This document shows, one piece after another, positions 9,997-17,930 of a stretch of DNA of 64,000 nucleotides. The stretch covers positions 24,126 to 88,125 of the forward strand of contig NZ_BMYT01000004.1 in the NCBI RefSeq assembly GCF_014652415.1, in the 5' to 3' direction. How positions within the stretch are numbered: position 1 is the stretch's first letter; each line of letters starts with the position of its first letter. This DNA comes from Affinundibacterium macrobrachii (lineage in GTDB: Bacteria; Pseudomonadota; Gammaproteobacteria; Burkholderiales; Burkholderiaceae_D). A model generated the notes under the pieces. That model searched no databases. It worked only from the letters and a program-made list of their open reading frames with translations, and was not told the DNA's origin. The position numbers and the translations under genes are program-made.

Positions 9997-10095
9997 CGTC
10001 GATTCCTTGAAATTGTGTTTGCGTAATGCGGGTTTGATTTGTAAAAAACAATTTTTACTAATGTCTATGCTTGCTACGAAACGATAGAAGTTAAC

Positions 10096-10110
10096 TGCAA
10101 CACAGTTGCA
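10096..10110. promoter_or_regulatory. Zur-like operator 1
   Basis: TGCAACACAGTTGCA is a perfect 6-3-6 inverted repeat; the flanks extend it (AAC on the left, ATT on the right, two of three bases matching). It is the copy nearest the leftward operon. Assignment to Zur is inferred from the zinc genes on both sides. Confidence 0.75.
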
Positions 10111-10142
10111 ATTCGTTGATTTTAGTTGACCGAAAGATTAAA

Positions 10143-10157
10143 TGCAACTGTGTTGCA
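10143..10157. promoter_or_regulatory. Zur-like operator 2
   Basis: TGCAACTGTGTTGCA is a perfect 6-3-6 inverted repeat and overlaps the -35 element (TTGCAC, 10153-10158) of the predicted rightward promoter, as expected for a repressor site. Confidence 0.75.
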
Positions 10158-10181
10158 CAAAATATTTTTTTAGCCTATTAT
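10153..10181 (+). promoter_or_regulatory. Predicted rightward sigma70 promoter of the zinc operon
   Basis: TTGCAC (10153-10158), a 17-bp spacer, then TATTAT (10176-10181). Operator 2 covers the -35 and operator 3 begins on the last base of the -10, so a bound repressor would block RNA polymerase. Transcription would start near 10188, leaving a leader of about 265 nt. Confidence 0.55.
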
Positions 10182-10195
10182 GCAACCCGGTTGCA
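10181..10195. promoter_or_regulatory. Zur-like operator 3
   Basis: TGCAACCCGGTTGCA is the third perfect 6-3-6 dyad of the same family, covering the expected transcription start of the rightward operon. Confidence 0.75.
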
Positions 10196-10452
10196 AGTTG
10201 GCGCTGTAAATTAATCTAGCAATAATGACGTATTTATCTGAAATTTATCGCATTTTTATGTTTTTGTAAGAAAAGATATATTCGCTCAAAATCTTTTAAA
10301 TTTGTCCCTTTGTTGTTTATCTGTATCTATTTATTGATGTGTTGAAGTTGTGTTTGTAGGCAAAATCACTGCAAGCACGATGTCTGACATCAAGCATTCG
10401 CAGCGCATTCGTTTTGTCTAATATTTAAATAAAGAATCTAGGAGAGTTGTTG

Positions 10453-11760
10453 ATGAAGCAAGAAATTGAATTCCAGCCTGTAAAAACCTTACTTGCGCTC
10501 AGCTTGGTAAGTCTGCTGTCGGCATGCGGTGGAGGTGATAGTGCTGCACCAGAAAAGAAAGATGATACGGCGGTCTCGATAGACACTGCGGGGCGCCTCG
10601 CGATTGCGGAGAAAGACAGCAAAAATCTGATCTTGCGCGATTTGGATAATCATCTTACCGAAGCCACGCATCAATTAGACAATGCGGGCGCTAGTTTGTA
10701 CCCCAGCCCGAACGGCCGCTACGTCGTCGCAACACAGCGCGCGCAAGATCTGGTGCAGTTTGTGGATGGTGGTGTTTGGCAGGAAGATCATGTGAATCAC
10801 CTACACGATTACAAGCAGGGATCAAAGCTCATGACTTGGAAATTGGCTGGTTCTCGTCCAACCCATTATGACGTTCAAGTTGGCAAGCAGGCGACGATAT
10901 TTTTTGATGGTGATAGTACCGTTACCCCAATTAAGAATTCCAGCGTTCGATTAATTACTGATGCGTCGATTGCTAGTGGTGCGGTTGCAGCCGGCTTTGA
11001 TTTGAATTTCTCTATCCACGGTTTTGCAGAGCCTATCGACAATAAAATTCTTAGCGTCAGTCGTGCGGCTGATGCTACCGACACGTTGCCGACGCATGTG
11101 CAGCTCTATCAACGCAATGGCAATACTTACACTTTAGATCGCCAATTGGCAACGCGCTGCAATGGCATGCACGGCAGTTTTACCGCGGGTAAATTCACTG
11201 CTGTGGGTTGTATGGATGGCGTGATGCTCATCGAACATACAGGTCCTAACACGGTTAGTGACAAGAAAATCCCGACGCCAATTCGCATCGGCACCTTGAT
11301 GGGGCATGTCAAAGCACCAGAGCAATTTATCGCCATCGGATCAGAAGGTGTAGCGCCAGCGCCAGTGACAACGCGTTTCTACGCCATCGCTGGAAGTAAT
11401 GCGAGCGCAACAGCAATCACGATCACTGGTTGGGAAAACGGCACGGTACAGCGTGCTTCCGGCTTTGATCGCAGCGGCAACCGTTTCTATATTTTGGATA
11501 ACAGAGGGAATCTAAGTATTCTCCAGCGTCAAGGCACGACTTGGAGCAATGTATCGCGCATCGTGGGTTTGATTCCTAGCATGCCGACTGCCGCACCTTG
11601 GCCTGCAATGAGTGCAAATGGGGCGAAGGATGAAATCTATTTTACTGATCCGGTTGCGCGTCAGCTGGTGCATTTTAATACTGCGACTGCCAGCGTATCG
11701 GCTCGCCGCGATCTGATTTTTGTTCCAGCAGCGGCATTATGGGTGGGGATTAGTCGATGA
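10453..11760 (+). CDS. AztD-like beta-propeller lipoprotein, probable zinc metallochaperone
   Basis: A 435-residue protein with a lipoprotein signal (LLALSLVSLLSAC, Cys at about residue 25). The rest is a repeat-rich beta-propeller-like protein with scattered His residues (VNHLHDY, SIHGFAEP, CNGMHGSF). AztD, the periplasmic zinc chaperone of the AztABCD importer, has this architecture, and a ZnuA-like binding protein and permease follow two genes on. The identification is by fold style and context, not by a single motif. ATG 10453 has AGGAG eight bases upstream; two in-frame TTG codons precede it. Its stop overlaps the next start (ATGA). Confidence 0.65.
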   Translation: MKQEIEFQPVKTLLALSLVSLLSACGGGDSAAPEKKDDTAVSIDTAGRLAIAEKDSKNLILRDLDNHLTEATHQLDNAGASLYPSPNGRYVVATQRAQDLVQFVDGGVWQEDHVNHLHDYKQGSKLMTWKLAGSRPTHYDVQVGKQATIFFDGDSTVTPIKNSSVRLITDASIASGAVAAGFDLNFSIHGFAEPIDNKILSVSRAADATDTLPTHVQLYQRNGNTYTLDRQLATRCNGMHGSFTAGKFTAVGCMDGVMLIEHTGPNTVSDKKIPTPIRIGTLMGHVKAPEQFIAIGSEGVAPAPVTTRFYAIAGSNASATAITITGWENGTVQRASGFDRSGNRFYILDNRGNLSILQRQGTTWSNVSRIVGLIPSMPTAAPWPAMSANGAKDEIYFTDPVARQLVHFNTATASVSARRDLIFVPAAALWVGISR

Positions 11761-12884
11761 AAAAAGTGTTGATATGCGCCAGCATGATGCTGAGCGCACC
11801 AGTGATGGCACAAGTGAAGGATTGGAAACTCGGTGCGGTACTCGATGTCGCCTACACTTCCAAAGAATTGGGCTTGGGCCAACGTCAATCAGGCTTGGCT
11901 TTGGGTCATAGTGACGTGATGGCGCAAGGGCCATTGGGCGACTATTTTAGCGCGCAATTTGGCGTTGCCACCCATAGTCACGAGAAGAAAATTGAAACCG
12001 AATTGGAGGAAGCTTGGTTGCAAACGCGTGCCTTGCCTTTCGGTTTGCAGGCACGTGTCGGTCGTTTTGGTTCGCAAATCGGGTATCAAAATGAGCAGCA
12101 CCCGCATGCCGATGATTTCTCTGAACGCCCTTTGTTGTATCGCGCCTTTCTAGGTGGTCATTGGTTTGATGATGGCTTGCGCCTGAATTGGACAGCACCG
12201 ACAGCACTGTATTTGAGTTTTGGCGCTGAAGTGTTTCGTGGCAAACAATTGGTGCAGGAAGCGATGCCCAGCCCGCAGTTCGGGATAGGCACTTTGACTG
12301 CTAAATTGGGCGGCGATGTTGGTCTATCGCATAGCTGGCAAGTCGGCTTGTCGCGCGTTCATAATAAGCGTGAAGCATTGCTTGAAGACGAGCACGATCA
12401 TCATGAACATGAAGGCGAAGAGCATGGAGAAGAACATAACCACGCCCACGGTGCGCTGTTCCAAGGCAAAAAAATGTGGATGGCGGACTTGACCTGGAAG
12501 TGGTCGCCGGATGGAAACAATCAACGTGAGCAGATTAAATTCAATGCTGAATTTGCGCGTGTCTCACAATTAAATCGATTTGCAACACCATCCGACAAGC
12601 ATTATGCAAGCTCGATTAGCTTGGTGTGGCGTTTTGATCCATCGTGGGAAATTGGCGGTCGTATGGACAGGCTAAAAGTCAGCACCCCACACGGTGATCA
12701 TTTTCATCCGGGTCGACTAAAAGAAGACAGCGTGAGTTTGGCGTGGAAACAAAGCCATCGCCAAGTCGTGCGTTTGCAAGTGGCGCAGCAGCGTGACGCC
12801 TATGGTATGGATCACTTTACAAAACGGTCAGTACAACTACAAACGATATTTAGTTTTGGAGCGCACGGTGCACATACTTTCTAA
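11757..12884 (+). CDS. Outer-membrane beta-barrel protein with His/Glu-rich loop, probable zinc porin
   Basis: A 375-residue protein with a cleavable signal peptide (residues 1-18, ending VMA). Alternating hydrophobic strands end in SFGAHGAHTF (terminal Phe), as in outer-membrane barrels. A loop at about residues 211-235 is packed with His, Asp and Glu (EDEHDHHEHEGEEHGEEHNHAHG), and more His occurs in HPHADDF and PHGDHFHPG; these look like external zinc traps. There is no TonB box or plug domain, so it resembles a porin rather than a TonB receptor. Its ATG overlaps the previous TGA, and the next gene starts inside its 3' end. Zinc as substrate is inferred from the locus. Confidence 0.75.
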   Translation: MKKVLICASMMLSAPVMAQVKDWKLGAVLDVAYTSKELGLGQRQSGLALGHSDVMAQGPLGDYFSAQFGVATHSHEKKIETELEEAWLQTRALPFGLQARVGRFGSQIGYQNEQHPHADDFSERPLLYRAFLGGHWFDDGLRLNWTAPTALYLSFGAEVFRGKQLVQEAMPSPQFGIGTLTAKLGGDVGLSHSWQVGLSRVHNKREALLEDEHDHHEHEGEEHGEEHNHAHGALFQGKKMWMADLTWKWSPDGNNQREQIKFNAEFARVSQLNRFATPSDKHYASSISLVWRFDPSWEIGGRMDRLKVSTPHGDHFHPGRLKEDSVSLAWKQSHRQVVRLQVAQQRDAYGMDHFTKRSVQLQTIFSFGAHGAHTF

Positions 12885-13800
12885 ACTCAAAACCACGTTA
12901 CAAATTGCCTTGGTCAGCGGCGCTTTCGTAGCTAACGCTGGGGCACAGACGATAACTGTATTCGCGTGCGAACCGGAATGGGCTGCATTGACGCACGTGC
13001 TGCTACCCAATGCGAATATCCATGTGGCGACCCATGCCAAGCAAGATCCACATCACATCGAAGCAAGACCAGCGTTGATCGCGCAACTGCGTAGCGCAGA
13101 TGTTGCGGTCTGCACCGGTGGTGAATTGGAATCTGCTTGGCTACCCATGTTGCAACAACGGGCTGGCAACTCGAAAGTGCAGAACGGTGCTCAAGGCATG
13201 TTCTTCGCGTCGGGACAAGTCGAGATGATTGATCCTCGTCCTGGTGTGGTCGGAACACCGTTCTCAGGTGACGTCCATGCCGAGGGAAATCCACATTTTC
13301 ATACTGACCCGCATCGTTTTTTGAAAGTGGCACATGCTTTGTCCAAACGCTTTGCTAGTTTGTTCCCACAAGAAGCCTCTGCTATCAATCAGCGTACACA
13401 AGCATTCAGCCAAATGTGGTCACAGCAAGTCCAGCAGTGGGAGAAGCGTGCTGCCTCGCTCAAGGGAATGCGGGTAGCATCGCAACATACGACCTTTGCT
13501 TACTTGTGGCGCTGGCTTGGTATCGAACAAATCAGTGATTTGGAACCGAAACCAGGGATGGCACCAACACCAGCGCATCTGCAGCGTCAATTGAGTTTGC
13601 TACAAACGACGCCTGTTGAAGCGGTGGTCGTGGCAGCTTACCAAGACCCGCGCGCTGCTAAGTGGTTAACTAGCCAGTCGGGTATTCAAGCGCCTTTATT
13701 GGTCTTGCCTGCGACCACAGAAAACCCTTTAGCAGCCGACGCCTTAGTGACCTGGTATGAGCAACTAATCACTAGTTTGGTGAAGGTGAGAGCCAAATGA
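12868..13800 (+). CDS. znuA: Zinc ABC transporter substrate-binding protein (ZnuA/AdcA-like)
   Basis: About 310 residues from a GTG at 12868, which has GGAG six bases upstream and lies inside the previous gene; this start leaves a clean signal peptide (LQIALVSGAFVANAGAQ). Cluster A-1 features are visible: CEPEWAAL near the mature N-terminus, then DPHHIEARP (about 60-68), NPHFHTDPHR (about 141-150) and SQHTTFAYLWRWLGI later, giving the His ligands of the family. It lacks the long His-rich loop of E. coli ZnuA; the His-rich segment is in the upstream outer-membrane protein instead. The permease gene overlaps its stop. Confidence 0.85.
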   Translation: MHILSKLKTTLQIALVSGAFVANAGAQTITVFACEPEWAALTHVLLPNANIHVATHAKQDPHHIEARPALIAQLRSADVAVCTGGELESAWLPMLQQRAGNSKVQNGAQGMFFASGQVEMIDPRPGVVGTPFSGDVHAEGNPHFHTDPHRFLKVAHALSKRFASLFPQEASAINQRTQAFSQMWSQQVQQWEKRAASLKGMRVASQHTTFAYLWRWLGIEQISDLEPKPGMAPTPAHLQRQLSLLQTTPVEAVVVAAYQDPRAAKWLTSQSGIQAPLLVLPATTENPLAADALVTWYEQLITSLVKVRAK

Positions 13801-14543
13801 TGGAGTGGTGGTTTTTAGTGCCTATCCTAGCGCTAGCGTTTGGGGTCATGGCATTAGCACCGCTGGGCGTGCAAGTCTTGTCGCGTGGTGTGGTCTTTAT
13901 TGATCTAGCGCTGGCGCAGGCTGCCGCCGCAGCGGCACTTTGGGTGTCTGTTGTCATGCATGACTCCAATGCCGTGACCACACAAATTTTCGCCGCTTTG
14001 GGTGCGCTGCTGTGCGCGGGGCTAGTAGCGGGTATGGCAAAGCGCTGGCCCGCACAGCGTGAGGCTTTGATTGGCTTAGTGTATGTCGCGGGTGCCAGCT
14101 TATCTTTATTGGGTGCGCGTATCGATGCTCATGGTCGCGAAAGAATGGCGGAGTTATTAGCTGCCGATATGCTGTGGGCAAGCTGGCCACAAGTCGCTTC
14201 ATTAGCGGCTTGTGCAGTCGTTCTTGGTTTGGTTTTGTTATTGGCGCAGTCATCGTTAAAGAAGGATCTGATTTTTTATCCACTCTTTGCCGTGATCGCC
14301 AGTATGGCAGTTCCAATTCTTGGCTTGTTTGTGGTGTTCGCCAGTTTAATCAGCCCAGCCTTGTGGGTGCATCGCGGCTTATCTTTGAGCTTAGCGATAG
14401 CCGTGACGATTGTGGCTGCGGGTTTAGGTCTAAGTGCATCTTGGTATTTTGATGCACCGAGTGGCGCATGTGTTGCATTGGCTTTGGCGATGTTTGGTGC
14501 AGCAAGCGCGCTGCGTCCGCAAGCAAGCAGGCTTGGTACTTGA
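13797..14543 (+). CDS. znuB: Zinc/manganese ABC transporter permease (ZnuB-like)
   Basis: A 248-residue protein with seven to eight hydrophobic helices. Family marks include PLGVQVLSRGVVFIDLALAQAAAAAAL (residues 22-48), typical of the metal ABC-3 permeases (GxxVVxRxxxFxxxAxxH/Q). The start overlaps the stop of the binding-protein gene (ATGA). It is the last gene of the rightward operon; a strong hairpin follows. No ATP-binding subunit of the ZnuC type is found in the window, which is odd for this transporter. Confidence 0.85.
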   Translation: MMEWWFLVPILALAFGVMALAPLGVQVLSRGVVFIDLALAQAAAAAALWVSVVMHDSNAVTTQIFAALGALLCAGLVAGMAKRWPAQREALIGLVYVAGASLSLLGARIDAHGRERMAELLAADMLWASWPQVASLAACAVVLGLVLLLAQSSLKKDLIFYPLFAVIASMAVPILGLFVVFASLISPALWVHRGLSLSLAIAVTIVAAGLGLSASWYFDAPSGACVALALAMFGAASALRPQASRLGT

Positions 14544-14573
14544 AATTTCTCTTGTGCGGCATCTTAAGTAAAA

Positions 14574-14603
14574 TCATGCGTGCTGATTAGTCAGCACGCA
14601 TGA
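14574..14603 (-). terminator. 13-bp hairpin between convergent transcripts
   Basis: TCATGCGTGCTGA (14574-14586) pairs perfectly with TCAGCACGCATGA (14591-14603) around a TTAG loop. On the minus strand it is followed by TTTTACTT, so it should end the leftward gene at 14704. It may also stop the zinc operon coming from the left. Confidence 0.75.
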
Positions 14604-14703
14604 CGTTGATCGGCAGTTCAAGAGTGTAATTACAAAAATGCTGATATGTATTGACGACCGATTGCAATCCATGAGGGCTTATTGACCTCATGAACCTCAC
14701 TAC

Positions 14704-15063
14704 CTACACAAGGCCTAGTTCCTTGTAGCTGACATAGCCCGTCTTGGTGAGCGCAGCGAGTTCCTTGAATAAAGTCTTGTCGGATGCCGCGAAGTTGAAA
14801 CAAGATTTACCCTGCATACGCGCCTTGAGCTCTGGCGACACGCCTTCCAATAGTTCGGGTTTTACATAGATCGGCATTAGGTGAAAACTGACATAGGCCT
14901 TTTTGATCTGAACCGCACCGAAGAACAGCGGCTTCTTGTTCTTTTGAATGTGCGCGGTATCCACATACAATTCAGTGGCATCGTCTTTGATTGAAACAAG
15001 CTTCTCGGCATAGGGAAGCAAGATTGCTCGGAGTTCTTTGAAGACGGTTTCAAGGTCGGTCAT
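14704..15063 (-). CDS. Small DUF1801/YdhG-like protein
   Basis: A 119-residue soluble protein. The segment FFGAVQIKKAYVSFHLMPIY (about residues 48-67) followed by LLEGVSPELKARMQGKSCFNF (about 73-93) resembles the YdhG/DUF1801-type fold. There is no signal peptide. Function is unknown for the family. ATG 15063 is the start. It stands alone, about 100 bp from the next gene, and is followed by the hairpin at 14574-14603. Confidence 0.6.
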   Translation of the reverse strand: MTDLETVFKELRAILLPYAEKLVSIKDDATELYVDTAHIQKNKKPLFFGAVQIKKAYVSFHLMPIYVKPELLEGVSPELKARMQGKSCFNFAASDKTLFKELAALTKTGYVSYKELGLV

Positions 15064-15168
15064 GGTTTTTCCAATTGGGGGCGTTGAGGTTTGTTTTCGA
15101 GAGTTGATGTCGAGGCGTTGGGATCACATTTATATCGACGAATGAATATGAAAGTGTCATTTGCGATT

Positions 15169-15681
15169 TCAGCGGATTGTCTTGTTAGTGGTTTGCCACA
15201 TTTCAAAAGCAGACAGCAAGATATCATTTTCGTCGAATACATTTCCAACGTGCTGTATTTCTGTATTCGGTGCTAAGCATTTTAAATTCAACATTAATTC
15301 AAACAAGCCTTCAATCGCTCCTCGATTCCATTTCTTACCCATTCTGTAATCTAAGGATATCTGAGTAGATCCTAGAATAAACAAACCAAGGTCTGGAATG
15401 ATGGCACCGGAACTTGATCTCATGCCTCCGAAAACGACATGGAATGGTTCAGCCTCGCCACTCAGCAAAAGCTCAGCGGGATTTTCACCGAACTTAATTG
15501 GAACTTCGATTTCTTTCGATTTCGACCAATAATAGGCACCTTGCGAGACAAGACAAGATGCCTGCCGCTGGACGAGAGCATACGCCCCAGAAGAACGTTT
15601 TTCTTCGCCGAAATCAAACTCTATGTCTGGTAACGAACCATCATTTTCAGACAATATTTGAGAAACGGAGTGTAAATTCAT
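15169..15681 (-). CDS. Hypothetical protein
   Basis: A 170-residue soluble protein with no signal peptide or membrane segment and no family that I recognise. It has a mixed alpha/beta look, with two Cys in the centre (ASCLVSQ) and LKCLAPN, and a run of Gly in FHVVFGGMRSSSG. Codon use resembles the neighbours. It lies upstream of the DUF1801-like gene on the same strand, about 105 bp away. Confidence 0.5.
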   Translation of the reverse strand: MNLHSVSQILSENDGSLPDIEFDFGEEKRSSGAYALVQRQASCLVSQGAYYWSKSKEIEVPIKFGENPAELLLSGEAEPFHVVFGGMRSSSGAIIPDLGLFILGSTQISLDYRMGKKWNRGAIEGLFELMLNLKCLAPNTEIQHVGNVFDENDILLSAFEMWQTTNKTIR

Positions 15682-15826
15682 TTTGATCGCTAACGCAAAT
15701 GTGGAGTGAGCCGCGCAATACAGCGAAAACGAAGGCTCAACGATATCACTACTTTACTTTCGCCTGTCTTTTGATGCGAGCCCAAATCAACATGATGAAA
15801 TACCCTAAAAAATAGCCGATAACGCA

Positions 15827-16114
15827 TTACAACAGACTAATTATGAATAGTAACGGCAACATAAATATTGCTGAGCCTCGTACTGATTCGAAAAGCAGAC
15901 TGATCGTAAGCGCGACAGCACCGAGTGCAGCGATACCCCCAAAGTATACTGGTGGTTGAGAAATCTTCGCTCCACCTACAAGGGCATTAAAAATAAAGAG
16001 GCACGCAATGGCGATGTTGCTTACCTCACCACTTAGCCAACATAGTGCAAAGAATATGAAGACAGTAGCAATGCTAAGTGAGCCTGGGCTATGTCTAATC
16101 ATTGAAAGTGTCAT
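15827..16114 (-). CDS. Small membrane protein, unknown
   Basis: About 95 residues if started at ATG 16114. The frame is open up to 16282, but the upstream part is not membrane-like and looks random. Three hydrophobic helices are predicted. There is no family match by eye and only weak gene signals, so it is a tentative gene. Confidence 0.35.
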   Translation of the reverse strand: MTLSMIRHSPGSLSIATVFIFFALCWLSGEVSNIAIACLFIFNALVGGAKISQPPVYFGGIAALGAVALTISLLFESVRGSAIFMLPLLFIISLL

Positions 16115-16629
16115 TGCGCTAGCCTGATTTAATTTCACAAACAAAAAACATACTCTAACATTAATCAAAAGACAATTTGTTTTCATACTTTTGACACCCG
16201 AATTGCGTCTGATTGTTCCTAGATGTGAATGATGAATAGTGTTTAACGAAACAACCAAAAACTGCGAGCGATACACAATCAAGTCATCTCATTCTTCACC
16301 TAGACGATCTGCACTTACTTTGTGTAGAAAGTCGTTCGAGAGACAACCGTCATGAAAAAATCATGTAAAAAAATCATGATTGCAGCGTACAGCCGTTTAG
16401 CAAAATAACCAGTGAGATGTAGTTGAAATGCGCTTTCAATTCCTGGAATTGAAGGCATTATACTGCCAAGGTATCTGCGGTAATGTTTTTGGTAAATTCA
16501 GAAATTAAATATGATTTTGCCTACTTAAAAACTGATTTGAATCAATTAGCCGGCAGCGACATCGGTTAAAATTCGTTGGCAGATAGAATTTTCTGTCTTT
16601 GTGTTGATTCATAAATCCCTTTTGTTTCC
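16115..16629. promoter_or_regulatory. Intergenic region upstream of the MbnP/MbnH copper locus
   Basis: About 500 bp without a convincing gene. It carries a near-perfect palindrome at 16432-16456 and a TATACT -10-like element at 16459-16464 just after it, about 165 bp before the DUF2946 start. The left part (16340-16380) has AT-rich CATGA(T) repeats and an 18-codon frame that I do not call. Confidence 0.5.
16432..16456. promoter_or_regulatory. Palindromic operator candidate
   Basis: TTCAATTCC-T-GGAATTGAA (16435-16453) is a perfect 9-1-9 dyad, with GC/GC pairs extending it to 25 bp with one mismatch. It sits in the -35/spacer zone of a TATACT -10 element at 16459-16464, the position of a repressor or activator site. 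The regulator is unknown; the Crp/Fnr-like protein at 17221 is one candidate. Confidence 0.55.
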
Positions 16630-17082
16630 ATGCTACGAACCCAACTAAATCAGCGTCTCTTTAGCTGGATCGCCATTTTTGCGATTCTGCTCAACACGCT
16701 TATGCCTTTGGTTTCTCAAGCAGTGGAGTTGAAGACGGGTAAGCGACTTAATTTTACTTCTCAGTCGCAAGTGTCGGAGTCGGGGGCTTGGCAAGAATTG
16801 TGTTCTGCCAATGGCTCGGTATGGATCAAGCTCGCCGCTGATGGCAGTATTCTTGCTCAAAGCAAGGACAAGCCAGCCGATGCTCCTATCTCGATTCATC
16901 TTGAGCATTGCTCTTACTGTGTGACGCACGCGGGTAGTTTTGGGCTCGCTGTTACGCAATTTGTCTATTCCTTTGTTCTGGCGGAACACGCGCGGTCGTA
17001 TAGTCCGCTTTCAACATTCTTTCATACCCAAATAGCTTGGATGGCACCCGCTGTCCGCGCGCCCCCACGCCTTATTTCTTAA
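16630..17082 (+). CDS. DUF2946 family protein
   Basis: A 150-residue protein: N-terminal hydrophobic signal or anchor (residues 12-31), a central soluble part, then HLEHCSYCVTHAGSFGL (about residues 98-114), whose HCxxC pattern is the DUF2946 hallmark, and a C-terminal AWMAPAVRAPPRLIS, also typical. Genes of this family are often next to copper uptake or export genes; the HCxxCxxH cluster could bind copper (inference). It is first in a rightward series with the Crp/Fnr regulator, an outer-membrane protein and MbnP/MbnH. A second DUF2946 gene occurs at 32937-33314 in another copper locus. Confidence 0.75.
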   Translation: MLRTQLNQRLFSWIAIFAILLNTLMPLVSQAVELKTGKRLNFTSQSQVSESGAWQELCSANGSVWIKLAADGSILAQSKDKPADAPISIHLEHCSYCVTHAGSFGLAVTQFVYSFVLAEHARSYSPLSTFFHTQIAWMAPAVRAPPRLIS

Positions 17083-17220
17083 TTCCCTTTGTGTTCCTTG
17101 AACAGGTTTGATCAATTTTGATCAGGCTTCGCTGCGCTGTGGCGAGCTGATCTCAATCTGTTCTGGTTTTGTTAAAACGCATTGCTTGTTTCTATGGTGG
17201 AAGCAGGCGAAGGATAAGAA

Positions 17221-17823
17221 ATGAAACATCATTTAACCCACCGTCGTGCGCGTCAACTTGAGGCGCGTGAAGAGTTGAGCTCACGTGATATGCAATTACT
17301 TTGGCGCATCGAGTCAGGTTCTATGCGAATTGATAGTATCGGCGAGGATGGCAGTTTGAACTTTGTTCGCTTGGCGATTGCTGGCGACATCTTGGGAATG
17401 GAATACGTTGCAGGTTTGAACGAATCTTTACTGATTCGTGCGCTGGTTCCTGTGCGCTTGGCACCCTTAAATGTCGTTGAGGCACCTCAGCTTATGCCAC
17501 TCATGCTTGAATCCTTAAGTAAGGTACATCAACGTTGTCGCGAAGTGGTGAGCATGCGAACAGGCGCTGTCGAAGACCGTATCAAACGATTGCTACGTAT
17601 CTTGTCGGTTGTTGAGGCTAACTCTGATGTGTCTGCAACTTGCAATCTTCCAAGCCTCGGCAATATTGCTGAGATCATTCACTCAACCCCCGAAACTGTC
17701 TGCCGTGTACTGGCTAGCCTGCGTAAGCAGCATGTGCTGGAAAAAACGACCCCGACCAATATTCGTAGCAAGGGCTTGGATTTTCACCAACACAGAGTTG
17801 CAACACATGCGCTAGCCGCGTGA
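17221..17823 (+). CDS. Crp/Fnr-family transcription regulator
   Basis: A 200-residue protein. Residues about 25-85 form a short cyclic-nucleotide-binding-like domain (IESGSMRIDSIGEDGSLNFVRLAIAGDILGMEYV). A long helix follows (about 110-130). The C-terminal winged helix has LGNIAEIIHSTPETVCRVLASLRKQHVL (about 147-174), where TPETVCRVL is the recognition helix of this family. No Cys cluster for an iron-sulfur centre is visible. Its location inside the MbnP/MbnH copper locus suggests it regulates that locus. TTGATCAATTTTGATCA-like words at about 17108-17126 upstream may be its own site. Confidence 0.75.
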   Translation: MKHHLTHRRARQLEAREELSSRDMQLLWRIESGSMRIDSIGEDGSLNFVRLAIAGDILGMEYVAGLNESLLIRALVPVRLAPLNVVEAPQLMPLMLESLSKVHQRCREVVSMRTGAVEDRIKRLLRILSVVEANSDVSATCNLPSLGNIAEIIHSTPETVCRVLASLRKQHVLEKTTPTNIRSKGLDFHQHRVATHALAA

Positions 17824-17930
17824 TCCGATAGCTTCTGCTTAGTCACTCTCTGCTCCTTATTGGAGTGGAGCGTGACAACGCGCAGAGACCGATGCAGCAG
17901 GAAAAAGTTTTACTTAATCACGACAAAACT

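Larger units (their letters stand above)
9997..10452. promoter_or_regulatory. Divergent control region of the zinc locus
   Basis: This 456-bp gap has no gene. It separates the two divergent transcripts and holds three TGCAAC-N3-GTTGCA dyads plus a likely rightward promoter. About 260 bp of AT-rich leader lies between the last dyad and the lipoprotein start. AGGAG at 10440-10444 is the ribosome binding site of that gene. Confidence 0.8.

Noticed and set aside
16351..16407. 18-codon frame starting MKKSCKKIM
   Set aside because: Too short, AT-rich repeated words (CATGA) and no clear ribosome binding site or partner gene.
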